From contig NZ_FOFG01000007.1 in NCBI RefSeq assembly GCF_900110915.1, positions 124,001-188,000 on the forward strand: a DNA stretch of 64,000 nt, in the 5' to 3' direction. The notes under the pieces are model-generated. The model was given only the letters and a program-made list of their open reading frames with translations. It made no database searches and was not told the origin of the DNA. Both the position numbers and the translations under genes were made by a program. This document shows, piece after piece, positions 33,514 to 43,023 of this stretch (position 1 is the first letter of the stretch; the number at the start of each line of letters is the position of its first letter). The stretch comes from Faunimonas pinastri (lineage in GTDB: Bacteria > Pseudomonadota > Alphaproteobacteria > Rhizobiales > Afifellaceae).

Positions 33514-34863
33514 ATGTCTTTTCCGAAAGCTCTTCCCGTGCCTTCATCAGCCAGCCAGACCGTTCCCGGCAATTCTCCGCGACGCATCCTTCTTGCAAGC
33601 CTTGCCGGCACCACCATCGAGTTCTTCGATTTCTACATCTACGCCACGGCGGCAGTGCTGGTATTTCCGAAGCTGTTCTTCCCGAACAGCGATGCTACGA
33701 CGGCGACGCTCCAGTCTTTCGTGACCTTTGCCATCGCCTTCTTCGCCCGCCCGATCGGGGCGGCGATCTTCGGCCATTTCGGCGACCGGATCGGCCGCAA
33801 GGCGACGCTCGTCGCGGCGCTGATGACCATGGGGCTCTCCACCGTCGCGATCGGCCTCCTGCCGGGCTATGCCTCGGTCGGGGTGCTGGCGCCGCTGCTC
33901 CTCGCGGTCTGCCGCCTCGGACAGGGTCTCGGGCTTGGCGGCGAATGGGGCGGCGCGGTGTTGCTCGCCACGGAGAACGCGCCGCGCGGCAAGGAAGCCT
34001 GGTACGGCATGTTCCCGCAGCTCGGCGCGCCCGTCGGCTTCATCTTCGCGGCCGGCAGCTTCTTCATCCTGACGGAAGCGTTGACGGACCAGCAGTTCTT
34101 CGCCTGGGGCTGGCGGATTCCGTTCATCGTCAGCGCCGTGCTGGTCTTCATGGGGCTCTACGTCCGCCTCAGGATCGCTGAAACGCCGGCCTTCAAGCGC
34201 GTCGTGGAAAAGCACGAGCGGGTTCGGGTGCCCTTCATGAGCGTCGTGACGGAGCATCCCGGCGCGCTGTTCCTCGGCACCTTCGCGGCCATGGCGACGT
34301 TCGTGATCTTCTACATCATGACGGTTTTCGCGCTGAGCTACGGCACCACGGCGCTCGGTTATACGCGTGGCCAGTTCCTGCCGATCCAGATGCTGGGCGT
34401 CATCTTCTTCGGCCTGACGATCCCGGTGGCCGCCGTCCTCGCCGACCGCTACGGCCGGCGCACGACGCTGCTCTGGACCACCTTCGCCATCGGCATCTTC
34501 GGGCTGACCTTCACCATGCTGTTCGGCTCAGGCCATCTCGGCTCGGTGATCGCGTTCTTCATCATCGGCCTCGGCCTAATGGGCTTCACCTATGGCCCGC
34601 TCGGGACGGCCCTCGCCGAGATCTTCCCGACCTCGGTGCGCTACACCGGCGCGTCGCTGACCTTCAACCTTGGCGGCATCGTCGGCGCGTCGCTCGCTCC
34701 CTACATCGCCAGCCGCCTCGCCTCGACCTACGGCCTTGCCTATGTCGGCTATTATCTCACGGCTGCGGCGGCGATCACCTTCCTGGCGCTGCTGGGCTTC
34801 GCCATGCTGCAGCGGCACGACGCCGTCGACACCACGGCGGCGGGGCTTCGCTCCGGCGCGTAA
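33514..34863 (+). CDS. MFS transporter, metabolite:H+ symporter (MHS) type
   Basis: 449 residues with twelve predicted membrane segments. E-F-F-D-F-Y-I-Y in the first helix, GDRIGRK in the first loop (about residue 90) and DRYGRRT between the halves are all intact, the standard MHS/ProP-like set. It should be an inner-membrane proton symporter for a small organic acid or betaine. It is a paralogue of the carrier at 24678. There is no obvious ribosome site before the ATG, so the start could be a GTG slightly downstream (33538). A strong terminator follows. Confidence 0.86.
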   Translation: MSFPKALPVPSSASQTVPGNSPRRILLASLAGTTIEFFDFYIYATAAVLVFPKLFFPNSDATTATLQSFVTFAIAFFARPIGAAIFGHFGDRIGRKATLVAALMTMGLSTVAIGLLPGYASVGVLAPLLLAVCRLGQGLGLGGEWGGAVLLATENAPRGKEAWYGMFPQLGAPVGFIFAAGSFFILTEALTDQQFFAWGWRIPFIVSAVLVFMGLYVRLRIAETPAFKRVVEKHERVRVPFMSVVTEHPGALFLGTFAAMATFVIFYIMTVFALSYGTTALGYTRGQFLPIQMLGVIFFGLTIPVAAVLADRYGRRTTLLWTTFAIGIFGLTFTMLFGSGHLGSVIAFFIIGLGLMGFTYGPLGTALAEIFPTSVRYTGASLTFNLGGIVGASLAPYIASRLASTYGLAYVGYYLTAAAAITFLALLGFAMLQRHDAVDTTAAGLRSGA

Positions 34864-34948
34864 CGGCCGCAGCCTGACGCGCGGCCACCGACGCAGCACA
34901 AGGTCGCACGCGCCGTTCGCCCGTTCAGCTCGACCCGCAGATAGGATA

Positions 34949-34980
34949 GGGAGGGGATCATTCCCCTCCCTTATCTTTTT
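34949..34980 (+). terminator. Rho-independent terminator after the MHS carrier gene
   Basis: GGGAGGGG, loop ATCATT, CCCCTCCC: a perfect eight-base-pair stem followed by TTATCTTTTT. It lies 85 bases after the stop and 12 before the next start. Confidence 0.8.
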
Positions 34981-34991
34981 CGAGGCTCGCG

Positions 34992-35564
34992 ATGGATCGT
35001 CTGGACCCCAAGAAAACCGCGCTCGTGCTGATCGATCTCCAGAAGGGGATTCTCGCCATGAACACCGCCCCGCTGACGACCGATGCGGTGCTGGCGGCGG
35101 GCAAGCGGCTCGCCGAAGCTTTTCGCAAGGCCGGGGGCACCGTCGTGCTTGTCCATGTCGGCTGGTCCAAGGACATGGGCGACGCGATGAAGCAGCAGGT
35201 CGACGCCCCCATGCAGCGGCCGGCCGGTGGCTTGCCGGCGGATTGGTTGGAGTTCGCCGAAGGCCTGGTGATGGATGGCGATCTCTGCATCCTGAAGCGC
35301 CAGTGGGGCGCCTTCCACGGCACCGAGCTCGACCTGCAGCTTCGCCGCCGCGGCGTGGATACTATCGTGCTCGGCGGCATCGCGACAAATTTCGGCGTGG
35401 AATCTACGGGCAGGGCCGCCTGGGAGCATGGCTACAACGTCGTGTTCGCCGAGGATGCGATGGCGTCGCCGGCCGCCGAGATGCACGACTTCGCCGTGCA
35501 GAAGATCTTCCCGCGCCTTGGCCGGATACGCTCGACCCGGGAAATCCTCGAAGCGATCGGCTGA
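34992..35564 (+). CDS. Isochorismatase-like hydrolase lacking the nucleophilic cysteine
   Basis: 190 residues with the cysteine-hydrolase Rossmann-like fold. D15 (VLIDLQKG) and K102 (LKRQWGAF) of the catalytic triad are present, but the usual cysteine position reads ATNFGVEST, with G135 in its place, as in true isochorismatases rather than nicotinamidases or carbamoylases. The cis-peptide GGI-A segment is intact. Members with this change hydrolyse vinyl ethers or act by acid catalysis; the substrate here is unknown. The gene stands alone between a terminator and a GC hairpin. Confidence 0.82.
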   Translation: MDRLDPKKTALVLIDLQKGILAMNTAPLTTDAVLAAGKRLAEAFRKAGGTVVLVHVGWSKDMGDAMKQQVDAPMQRPAGGLPADWLEFAEGLVMDGDLCILKRQWGAFHGTELDLQLRRRGVDTIVLGGIATNFGVESTGRAAWEHGYNVVFAEDAMASPAAEMHDFAVQKIFPRLGRIRSTREILEAIG

Positions 35565-35604
35565 TCCCTTCCGCCCCGCTGAAGGGGCCTCGACACGAAT
35601 TTGC

Positions 35605-35626
35605 CCTTGCGCCTTCCGGCGCAAGG
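35605..35626. terminator. Hairpin after the isochorismatase-like gene
   Basis: CCTTGCGCC, loop TTCC, GGCGCAAGG: a perfect nine-base-pair stem 41 bases after the stop, without a good T-tract. Probable transcription end or mRNA 3' structure. Confidence 0.5.
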
Positions 35627-35752
35627 TGCTCGTTAGGGTCATTCGACTGGACCCGGTGAAAATCCGGGTGGCTCTTCCGGCCGCCGATCCGCCGGACAAC
35701 GCATTCGACCCCGTCTCGTCCAGATGAGACGCTCGTCCCTTGCGAGTTCCAC

Positions 35753-37231
35753 ATGACAGTTTCGCCACTCCGTCAGGAATGGCTGACGAACCCGGTCCGC
35801 GAAATGCTGGCCGGTGCCGTCGCCACCTTCGCCCTGATCCCGGAAGTCATCGCCTTTTCCTTTGCCGCCGGCGTCGATCCGCAGGTGGGCCTTTTCGCTT
35901 CCTTCGTGATCGGGATCGTCATCGCCTTTGCCGGCGCGCGCCCGGCGATGATCTCCGCCGCCGCGGGCTCTGTCGCCCTGGTCGCCGCGCCGCTCGTCCA
36001 TTCGCACGGGCTGCCTTACCTGTTCGCCGCGGGCATTCTCGCCGGCCTCATGCAGATCGCCTTCGGCCTGCTCCGGCTCGGCACGCTGATGCGCTTCGTC
36101 TCCGCCTCGGTGCGGACCGGGTTCGTCAACGCGCTGGCGATCCTGATCTTCTCCGCGCAGGTGCCGCAGGTGCTCGGTGCTGACTGGATCACCTACGCGG
36201 TGCTGGCAGCCGGGCTGGTCATCATCTATCTGGTGCCACGCATCACCACGGCGATCCCGTCGCCGCTGATCTGCATCGTCGTCCTGACGGTTGCGAATAT
36301 CTGGCTCGGCCTGCCCTTGAAGACGGTCGCCGATCTCGGCCGCCTGCCGGAATCGCTGCCGATCTTCTCGCTTCCCGCCGTGCCGCTCGGCCTCGACACG
36401 CTCCGCATCATCGCGCTGCCGGCTCTCGCGATCGCCATGGTCGGCATGCTGGAATCCATGATGACGGCCAGCGTCGTGGACGAACTGACGGACACGCCGA
36501 GCAACAAGAACCGCGAATGCTCCGGTCTCGGCCTCGCCAACATCGCGGCGAGCCTCTTCGGCGGCATCGCCGGCTGCGGCATGATCGGCCAGACCGTTTC
36601 CAACGTGAAATATGGCGGGCGCGGCCGGCTCTCCACGCTTTTCGCGGGGGCGTTCCTGCTGATCCTGATGGTGCTGCTGCGCCGGTGGGTCTCGCAGGTT
36701 CCCGTTGCTGCGCTGGTCGCCATCATGGTGATGGTGTCCATCGACACCTTCGACTGGTCGTCCCTCCGCGCCCTTGTCCGCCATCCCCGCACGTCGAGCT
36801 TCGTCATGCTGGCGACCGTGCTGGTGACGGTGGCGAGCCACAATCTGGCGCTCGGCGTCACGGTCGGCGTGCTCCTGAGCGGCGTTTTCTTCACCTCGAA
36901 GGTCGCACGCCTGCTCAATATCGCGCGCGAAGTGGACGCGGGTGCCGGCCGCATCGCCTACCGTGTCAGGGGGCAGGTCTTCTTCGCCTCCGCCGACATG
37001 TTCGTGGACGCCTTCGACTTTCGGGAGGCGCTCGGATCGTCGGTGCTGATCGACGTTTCCGCCGCCCATTTCTGGGACATCACGGCCGTGTCGGCGCTGG
37101 AGAAGGTCGTGGCCCGCTTCCGCAGCCACGAGGTGCCAGTGGAGGTCGTCGGCCTGAACCGGGCGAGCGCGACGCTGATCGAGCAACTCGACAAATCCGT
37201 GGCGGCCGTCGAGACCGCCGAGTTTCGGTAG
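35753..37231 (+). CDS. SulP-family anion transporter with STAS domain
   Basis: 492 residues: a membrane domain of about 14 helices (residues 10-385) and a cytoplasmic C-terminal STAS domain (about 395-485, with WDITAVSALEKV). SulP carriers move sulfate, bicarbonate or dicarboxylates. The protein is shorter than bicarbonate BicA types and resembles the proteobacterial sulfate/dicarboxylate group. Substrate cannot be fixed by eye; sulfate release by the sulfatases in this window makes sulfate movement an attractive but unproven idea. It converges with acs. Confidence 0.87.
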   Translation: MTVSPLRQEWLTNPVREMLAGAVATFALIPEVIAFSFAAGVDPQVGLFASFVIGIVIAFAGARPAMISAAAGSVALVAAPLVHSHGLPYLFAAGILAGLMQIAFGLLRLGTLMRFVSASVRTGFVNALAILIFSAQVPQVLGADWITYAVLAAGLVIIYLVPRITTAIPSPLICIVVLTVANIWLGLPLKTVADLGRLPESLPIFSLPAVPLGLDTLRIIALPALAIAMVGMLESMMTASVVDELTDTPSNKNRECSGLGLANIAASLFGGIAGCGMIGQTVSNVKYGGRGRLSTLFAGAFLLILMVLLRRWVSQVPVAALVAIMVMVSIDTFDWSSLRALVRHPRTSSFVMLATVLVTVASHNLALGVTVGVLLSGVFFTSKVARLLNIAREVDAGAGRIAYRVRGQVFFASADMFVDAFDFREALGSSVLIDVSAAHFWDITAVSALEKVVARFRSHEVPVEVVGLNRASATLIEQLDKSVAAVETAEFR

Positions 37232-37232
37232 G

Positions 37233-37259
37233 GGCCGGACGCTCTTTCACCGTCCGGCC
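37233..37259. terminator. Hairpin between convergent sulP and acs
   Basis: GGCCGGACG, nine-base loop, CGTCCGGCC: a perfect nine-base-pair stem right after the SulP stop and 24 bases after the acs stop. It can serve both directions. Confidence 0.6.
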
Positions 37260-37282
37260 GCTGTCGCCCTGGCGCCCTGGCG

Positions 37283-39256
37283 TCAGGCTTTCTCGGTCGT
37301 GCGGCGGTTCTGGCGGTTGCCGACGAGGTTGTCGACCACGCCGGGATCGGCCAGCGTCGAGGTGTCGCCGAGGTTGGAATAGTCATCCTCGGCGATCTTG
37401 CGCAGGATGCGGCGCATGATCTTGCCTGAGCGCGTCTTGGGCAGGCCCGGCGAGAACTGGATCTGGTCCGGCGATGCGATCGGGCCGATGTCGCGGCGCA
37501 CCCAGTCGCGAAGCTCCTTCTTCAGCTCGTCCGACGGCTCCTCGCCCTCCATCAGCGTCACGTAGCAATAGATGCCCTGCCCCTTCAGGTCGTGAGGGTA
37601 GCCGACCACCGCCGCTTCCGACACCTTGGGATGGGCGACCAGCGAGGATTCCACCTCCGCGGTACCGAGTCGGTGGCCGGAAACGTTCAGCACGTCGTCG
37701 ACGCGACCGGTGATCCAGTAATAGCCGTCGGCGTCGCGGCGACAGCCGTCGCCGGTGAAGTACTTGCCCTTGTAGAGCGCGAAATAGGTTTCCACGAAGC
37801 GCTTGTGATCGCCATAGACGGTGCGCATCTGCCCGGGCCAGGAATCGGCGATGCAGAGATTGCCGTCGCCGGCGCCTTCAAGCGCGTGGCCTTCGCCGTC
37901 GACCAGCACGGGCCGGATGCCGAAGAAGGGCAGGGTCGCCGAGCCCGGCTTCAGCGCCGTCGCGCCCGGCAGCGGCGTGATCATGTGACCGCCCGTTTCC
38001 GTCTGCCACCACGTATCCATGATCGGGCACCGGTCCTCGCCGACCACGTGGTGGTACCAGTGCCAGGCTTCGGGATTGATCGGCTCGCCCACCGTGCCGA
38101 GGAGGCGCAGGCTCTTGCGCGAGGTCTGCTGGACGTAATCGTTGCCGGCGCCCATCAGCGAGCGGATCGCGGTCGGCGCGGTGTACAGCGTGTTGACGCC
38201 GTGGCGGTCGACGACCTCCCAGATGCGGGCCGGGGTCGGCCAGTTCGGCACGCCCTCGAACATCAGCGTCGTCGCGCCGTTCGCCAGCGGCCCGTAGACG
38301 ACATAGGAATGGCCGGTGACCCAGCCGACATCGGCGGCGCACCAGTAGACGTTGCCGTCATGGTAGTCGAAGACGATGCGGTGCGTCATGGCGGCGTAGA
38401 GCAGATACCCGCCGGTCGTGTGCAGCACGCCCTTGGGCTTGCCGGTCGAGCCGGAGGTATAAAGGATGAAGAGCGGGTCTTCCGCGCCCATCTCCACCGG
38501 CGGGCAATCGGCGGAAGCCCTGGCGACCTCCTCATGGAACCAGAGGTCGCGGCCCTCCTTCATTTCCACGGTGCCGCCGGTGCGGCGAACGACCAGCACC
38601 GATTTCACGTTGACGCCTTCGGCCGCCGCGCGTTCGACCGCCTTGTCGGCATTGGCCTTCAGCGGCACCGGCTTGCCGCCGCGCAGGCCCTCGTCGGCGG
38701 TGATCAGGAAGGTGGAGCGGCAATCCTCGATGCGGCCGGCCAGCGAATCCGGCGAGAAGCCGCCGAAGACGACGGAGTGCGTCGCGCCGATGCGGGCGCA
38801 GGCGAGCATCGCGAAGGCCGCTTCGGGGATCATCGGCAGGTAGATCGTGACGCGGTCGCCGCGTCGTACGCCGCGCTCCTTCAGGACGTTCGCCAGCCGG
38901 CTCACCTGGTCGTGCAACTCCCGGTACGTGATGTGGCGGGGCGTCTCGTCGGGGCTGTCCGGCTCGAAAATGATCGCGGTCTGCTCGGCGCGGTCGGCGA
39001 GATGCCGGTCGATGCAGTTGGCGCTGACATTCAGCGTGCCGTCCTCGAACCATTTGATGGTGATGTCGGGATAGGCGAAGGAGGTGTTCTTGACCTTCGT
39101 GAAGCGGCGGATCCAGTCGAGTCGGTCAGCCTGCTCGCCCCAGAAGCCGTCGGGATCGTCCAGGCTCTTCCGATACCATTCGGCATACCGATCCGCGTCG
39201 ATATAGGCGCGCTCGGCCCAGCGTTCCGGTACGGGATAAAGGGTCTGGTCGGTCAT
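37283..39256 (-). CDS. acs: Acetyl-CoA synthetase
   Basis: 657 residues, AMP-forming acetate:CoA ligase of the cytoplasm. The phosphate-binding [15 protein letters not shown] motif is near residue 270, the adenylate site around [13 protein letters not shown] near 415, and K612 in the C-terminal TRSGKIMRR is the lysine that is acetylated in homologues. Length matches Acs (about 650). The ATG at 39256 precedes the conserved N-terminus; a longer frame to 39310 is not supported. It allows growth on acetate and recycling of acetyl groups. It appears monocistronic. Confidence 0.95.
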   Translation of the reverse strand: MTDQTLYPVPERWAERAYIDADRYAEWYRKSLDDPDGFWGEQADRLDWIRRFTKVKNTSFAYPDITIKWFEDGTLNVSANCIDRHLADRAEQTAIIFEPDSPDETPRHITYRELHDQVSRLANVLKERGVRRGDRVTIYLPMIPEAAFAMLACARIGATHSVVFGGFSPDSLAGRIEDCRSTFLITADEGLRGGKPVPLKANADKAVERAAAEGVNVKSVLVVRRTGGTVEMKEGRDLWFHEEVARASADCPPVEMGAEDPLFILYTSGSTGKPKGVLHTTGGYLLYAAMTHRIVFDYHDGNVYWCAADVGWVTGHSYVVYGPLANGATTLMFEGVPNWPTPARIWEVVDRHGVNTLYTAPTAIRSLMGAGNDYVQQTSRKSLRLLGTVGEPINPEAWHWYHHVVGEDRCPIMDTWWQTETGGHMITPLPGATALKPGSATLPFFGIRPVLVDGEGHALEGAGDGNLCIADSWPGQMRTVYGDHKRFVETYFALYKGKYFTGDGCRRDADGYYWITGRVDDVLNVSGHRLGTAEVESSLVAHPKVSEAAVVGYPHDLKGQGIYCYVTLMEGEEPSDELKKELRDWVRRDIGPIASPDQIQFSPGLPKTRSGKIMRRILRKIAEDDYSNLGDTSTLADPGVVDNLVGNRQNRRTTEKA

Positions 39257-39353
39257 GGCGTTCTCCCTGATGGCGGTAGCCGCAACGAATGCGGTCTCTG
39301 TTGGGGCCATTATGGAAGCGCGAGATGCGCTCGTCCATCAGGCAAGGCGCGTC

Positions 39354-40031
39354 TCAGGCGGGTGGAGCGTCGCTTTCCAGCACCCAGACGGTGGTTTTCT
39401 TGATCTCCGAATCCTCCAGCGCGCGGGTGACCGGCACGGAGTACGTGGCGCGGGCGGACAAGCGTTCGCGCGGCAGGTAGGAGCGGCCGGGATCGCCGAT
39501 CAGCACCGTCGCGCCGCGACGCACCAGGGTTGAAAGCCAAAGGACGAGGCGATCCGCCAAGGGCTTCTCGTAGAAGACGTCGCCGGCGAGGATGACGTCC
39601 CAGCCGTCGTCGCGGCCGATCAGGTCCTCGTGCGCGATGGGCAGGTCCACCCCGTTCGCCTCGGCATTGGCGGCCATCGCGCGCACCGCGAAGTCGTCGA
39701 TCTCGGCGGCGACCACGCTGCCCGCGCCCGCCTTCAGCGCGGCGATGCCGACGAGCCCGGATCCCGACGCGAAATCGAGGACGGAGCGACCGGCGACCTG
39801 GTCGGGATTGTCGAGGATATAGCGGGAAAGCGCCTGCCCGCCGGCCCAGGCGAACGCCCAGTAAGGCGGGGGCAGCCCGGCTTCGCCGAGTTCCTCCTCC
39901 GTCTTTTCCCAGAGCGGCAGGGCCTCGTGGGCGAGGAGAAGGGTGATCTCCGGGACAAGCGGCGGCGTCATCGCCAGCGTGTTGTCCCGGATGAAGCGTC
40001 CGGCCTCGGCCGGCGCGATGGGCGGCGTCAT
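39354..40031 (-). CDS. Class I SAM-dependent methyltransferase (ETFB/L11 lysine methyltransferase-like)
   Basis: 225 residues. SAM-binding motif I is VLDFASGSGLVGIAA (near 85), motif II carries the acidic EIDDF, and motif IV/post-I is GDVFYEKPLA (near 150). The sequence pattern (PPPYWAFAWAGGQALSRYI) is that of the PrmA/METTL20-like group; the Agrobacterium member is reported to methylate electron transfer flavoprotein beta subunit. Protein lysine methylation is therefore likely, with ETFB as first guess. It is 25 bases upstream of nothing obvious and transcribed leftward, as are its neighbours. Confidence 0.78.
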   Translation of the reverse strand: MTPPIAPAEAGRFIRDNTLAMTPPLVPEITLLLAHEALPLWEKTEEELGEAGLPPPYWAFAWAGGQALSRYILDNPDQVAGRSVLDFASGSGLVGIAALKAGAGSVVAAEIDDFAVRAMAANAEANGVDLPIAHEDLIGRDDGWDVILAGDVFYEKPLADRLVLWLSTLVRRGATVLIGDPGRSYLPRERLSARATYSVPVTRALEDSEIKKTTVWVLESDAPPA

Positions 40032-40056
40032 GATGCCGCCGGGGCGAAAGATGGGG

Positions 40057-40278
40057 TCAGCTGCCGCTGACCCGCTTGGACTGGCTCTTCAATTCGTCGA
40101 TCTTCTTGGAAGCGTCGGCCTTGGAGAGCTTGTCGTCGAATTCCCCGCCGGTCTCTTCCGACAGCGTCTTGAGATAGAAAGCCTGCGCGCCCGTCATCGG
40201 CTCGTCGCCCGTGACCCAGTCGTCCGGGTCTTTCTCTGTATTGGAACTCGTATCCGTCTTCGGGTTCTGCTCGGACAT
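40057..40278 (-). CDS. DUF3072 small acidic protein
   Basis: 73 residues, mainly the DUF3072 motif DDWVTGDEPMTGAQAFYLKTL followed by a lysine-rich helix (KADASKKIDELKSQSKR). It is soluble and acidic in its first half. The ATG at 40278 follows CAGGTGACGATC; a GTG three codons earlier is possible. It is 25 bases before the methyltransferase gene. The function of the family is unknown; it recurs in alpha- and actinobacteria. Confidence 0.85.
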   Translation of the reverse strand: MSEQNPKTDTSSNTEKDPDDWVTGDEPMTGAQAFYLKTLSEETGGEFDDKLSKADASKKIDELKSQSKRVSGS

Positions 40279-40366
40279 GATCGTCACCTGCTGAAACAGC
40301 GTTCTGTTCCGATAATGTTCTCATGCCCAAGCCGTTCCCTCCGGATCCGATCTGCGAAAGCGAAGC

Positions 40367-40792
40367 TCAGGCCGGAACGGTGAGCCCGCCCATTTCGCAA
40401 ACCATCCGCCACTCTTCGTCCGTAACCGGCTGAACGGAAAGCCGGGAATTGCCGGCAAGCACCATATTCTGCAGGCGGGGATCGGCCTTTACCTCGTCCA
40501 GGGTGACCGGGCGCGGCAGGTCGGCCACCGCTTTCAGGTCGACGCAGGCCCAGGTTCCGGTCGGATCGGTGGAGTCCGGGTGCGCCTCGGCGATCACTTC
40601 CACGACGCCGACGACGGCCTTGCCCTCGTTGGAATGATAGAAGAAGCCACGGTCGCCGACGGTCATGGCGCGCATGAAGTTGCGCGCCTGATAGTTGCGA
40701 ACCCCGTCCCATTCCTGCCCGGCGTCGCCCTTCGCCTTCTGCATGGCGAAGGACCACTTGAAGGGTTCCGACTTGAAGAGCCAGTAAGCCAT
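40367..40792 (-). CDS. EVE-domain protein
   Basis: 141 residues forming one EVE (PUA-like) domain: MAYWLFKSEP at the N-terminus, WDGVRNYQARNFMR (about 29-42) and FFYHSNEGKAVVGVVEV (about 50-66) are diagnostic. EVE domains bind modified bases in nucleic acids. The ATG at 40792 gives the standard length. It follows gpsA by 28 bases and is probably the third gene of a tsaD-gpsA-EVE operon, an association common in rhizobia-like genomes. Confidence 0.88.
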   Translation of the reverse strand: MAYWLFKSEPFKWSFAMQKAKGDAGQEWDGVRNYQARNFMRAMTVGDRGFFYHSNEGKAVVGVVEVIAEAHPDSTDPTGTWACVDLKAVADLPRPVTLDEVKADPRLQNMVLAGNSRLSVQPVTDEEWRMVCEMGGLTVPA

Positions 40793-40820
40793 GTCGTTCC
40801 TGAGCGTGCCCGTGTGCGTC

Positions 40821-41825
40821 TCAGGCGTTCTCCGCCTTGAGCGGGCGCGTGACAAGGCCGTCGATGGCTTCGTCCACGGTGATCGCACCGTCGAGGATGG
40901 CGGCGACCGCCGCGATGATCGGCGCGTCCACCTCATGTTCGCGCGCCAGCAGGGCGGCGGTGCGGGCGGTGTGCGCGCCCTCGGCCAGGGGCTCGCCGCT
41001 GGCGAGGAGTTCGTGGACCGAACGACCTTCGCCGAGGCCGATGCCGAAGGAGGTGTTGCGCGACGCCGTGCTCGTGGCCGTCAGCACGAGATCGCCGAGG
41101 CCGGAAAGACCCATGAAGGTCTCGGGGCGAGCGCCGAGCGCGGTCCCCAGCCGTGTCATTTCCGCCAGACCGCGCGAGATCAGCGCCGCGCGGGCGCTTT
41201 CGCCGAGACCCTTGCCGGCAGCGATGCCGCAGGCGATGGCGAGCACGTTCTTGGCCGCGCCGCCGAGTTCCACGCCGACCGGATCGTCGCTGGCATAACA
41301 GCGGAAGTCGTCCGTGGAGAGGGCGGATGAGACATGCCGCGCGACCGCCATGTCGGTGCTGGCGACGGTGACGGCCGTGGGCAGGCCGTGCGCGATCTCG
41401 CGAGCGAAACCGGGGCCGGACAGCGCGCCCAGCACCGCGCCGGGCAGGCACTCCGACAGGATTTCCGTCTGGCGCAGGCCGGTGTCGCGCTCCAGTCCCT
41501 TGGCGCAGGCGATCACCGGCACGCCGGGACGAAGATGGGCGGCGAGTTTCTCGGCGGTGGCGCGCGTCGCCTGCGACGGAACGGCCATCAGCACGAGATC
41601 GGCATCGGCGGCGGCGGAAACGTCATGCGCGGCGTCGATCTCGTCGTGGATCGCGACCCCCGGCAGGTACTTCTCGTTGGCGTGGCGATCGCGGATATGG
41701 CCGGAATGAATTTCGTTGCGGGTGACGAGGCAGACATCGCGGCCGGAGCGCGCGGCCACCACTGCCAGCGCCGTCCCGAAGGCCCCGGCGCCGATCACGA
41801 CCACCCGCTGCAGATCCATCGTCAT
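40821..41825 (-). CDS. gpsA: NAD(P)-dependent glycerol-3-phosphate dehydrogenase
   Basis: 334 residues. The nucleotide-binding G-A-G-A-F-G-T-A motif (about 12-19) and catalytic lysine segment CAKGLE (about 108-113) are present, as are LSGPGFAREI and GLSGLGDLVLT. It makes sn-glycerol 3-phosphate for phospholipid synthesis in the cytoplasm. The first ATG at 41825 follows AAAGGA by five bases; a second ATG two codons later is an alternative. It lies 23 bases after tsaD, so both are probably co-transcribed. Confidence 0.95.
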   Translation of the reverse strand: MTMDLQRVVVIGAGAFGTALAVVAARSGRDVCLVTRNEIHSGHIRDRHANEKYLPGVAIHDEIDAAHDVSAAADADLVLMAVPSQATRATAEKLAAHLRPGVPVIACAKGLERDTGLRQTEILSECLPGAVLGALSGPGFAREIAHGLPTAVTVASTDMAVARHVSSALSTDDFRCYASDDPVGVELGGAAKNVLAIACGIAAGKGLGESARAALISRGLAEMTRLGTALGARPETFMGLSGLGDLVLTATSTASRNTSFGIGLGEGRSVHELLASGEPLAEGAHTARTAALLAREHEVDAPIIAAVAAILDGAITVDEAIDGLVTRPLKAENA

Positions 41826-41848
41826 GATATTCCTTTCTGATTCCAGTA

Positions 41849-42952
41849 TCAGGCGCGCGCGCCGAGCCGGCCGGAGCCATGCATGGGTTCGGCGCTTTCA
41901 TCGAGCGGCCAGCGGGGCCGGGCCGGGAGTTCGGGATCGGGGCTTAGCCCTTCGGCCAGCCTCAGCGCTCCCGCCCAGGCGATCATCGCCGCGTTATCGG
42001 TGCAAAGCGCCATCGGCGGGGCAACGAAGGCGAGGCCCATCCCGTTGCAGAGCGTTTCCAGCCGCGCCCGGATCGCCTTGTTGGCGGCGACACCGCCGGC
42101 GACGACAAGCGCGGTCGGCGCGCCGATCTCCTCGCGCATCAGGGCGAGCGCGCGGCGGGAGCGGTCTTCCACCACTTCTGCCACGGCCGCCTGGAAGGAG
42201 GCGCAGAGATCGGAAACGTCCCGCTCGGTCAGCGGTGCCGCGTCTTCCGCCGCAAGCCGCACGGCGGTCTTCAGGCCGGAGAGCGAGAAGTTGCAGCCGG
42301 GCTGGCCCTTCAGCGGACGGGGCAGGGGGAAGCGCGTCGGATCGCCGGCGAGCGCCGTCTTTTCCACGTTCGGGCCGCCGGGATAGGGCAGGCCCAGCAT
42401 CTTCGCCGTCTTGTCGAAGGCCTCGCCCAGCGCGTCGTCGATCGTGGTGCCGAGACGGCGGTAGCGGCCGACCCCCTCCACCGCGACGAGCTGCGTGTGG
42501 CCGCCGGACACCAGCAGCAGGAGATAGGGAAAGGCAGTGCCGTCCGTCAGCGTGGCGGTCAGCGCGTGGCCTTCCAGATGGTTCACCGGCAAGAGCGGCA
42601 GCCCGCGCGCGGCGGCGATCGCCTTGGCCGTCATCACGCCGACCAGAAGGCCGCCGATCAGGCCCGGTCCGGCGGTCACCGCGATGCCGTCGAGGTCAAC
42701 CCAGTTCCTGCCGCTTTCGCCCAGCGCCGCGCGGACGAGGCCGTCCAGCGCTTCCACATGGGCGCGCGCGGCGATCTCCGGCACCACGCCGCCGTAGATC
42801 GCGTGATCCTCGATCTGGCTGAACACCACGTTGGACAGGATCGTCCCGCGCCCGTCCGCCTCGCGACGGACGACCGAGGCGGACGTCTCGTCGCAACTCG
42901 TCTCGATGCCGAGCAGCGTCACTCCGCGCACCTGCATGTCGTCTTCACTCAT
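41849..42952 (-). CDS. tsaD: tRNA threonylcarbamoyladenosine biosynthesis protein TsaD
   Basis: 367 residues of the Kae1/Gcp family with the ASKHA ATPase fold. The signature [14 protein letters not shown] is at 14-27 and the metal-binding histidine pair is in NHLEGH (about 118-123), with VSGGHTQL in the phosphate loop. It catalyses the last step of t6A37 formation in ANN-decoding tRNAs, together with TsaB and TsaE encoded elsewhere. Two starts are possible (MSEDDM or the M five codons later). It is divergent from hemC and leads the tsaD-gpsA-EVE run. Confidence 0.95.
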   Translation of the reverse strand: MSEDDMQVRGVTLLGIETSCDETSASVVRREADGRGTILSNVVFSQIEDHAIYGGVVPEIAARAHVEALDGLVRAALGESGRNWVDLDGIAVTAGPGLIGGLLVGVMTAKAIAAARGLPLLPVNHLEGHALTATLTDGTAFPYLLLLVSGGHTQLVAVEGVGRYRRLGTTIDDALGEAFDKTAKMLGLPYPGGPNVEKTALAGDPTRFPLPRPLKGQPGCNFSLSGLKTAVRLAAEDAAPLTERDVSDLCASFQAAVAEVVEDRSRRALALMREEIGAPTALVVAGGVAANKAIRARLETLCNGMGLAFVAPPMALCTDNAAMIAWAGALRLAEGLSPDPELPARPRWPLDESAEPMHGSGRLGARA

Positions 42953-43023
42953 TGCGATTCAGGGAGCCAGCCTTTAGGGGTTCGGGCTTATTGCCCGCGA
43001 GGCTCCTAACATTTGAGGGCGAG

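Noticed and set aside
40279..40345. EcfG promoter upstream of the DUF3072 gene
   Set aside because: GGAAC is present twice on the minus strand, but no CGTT lies at 16-17 bases.
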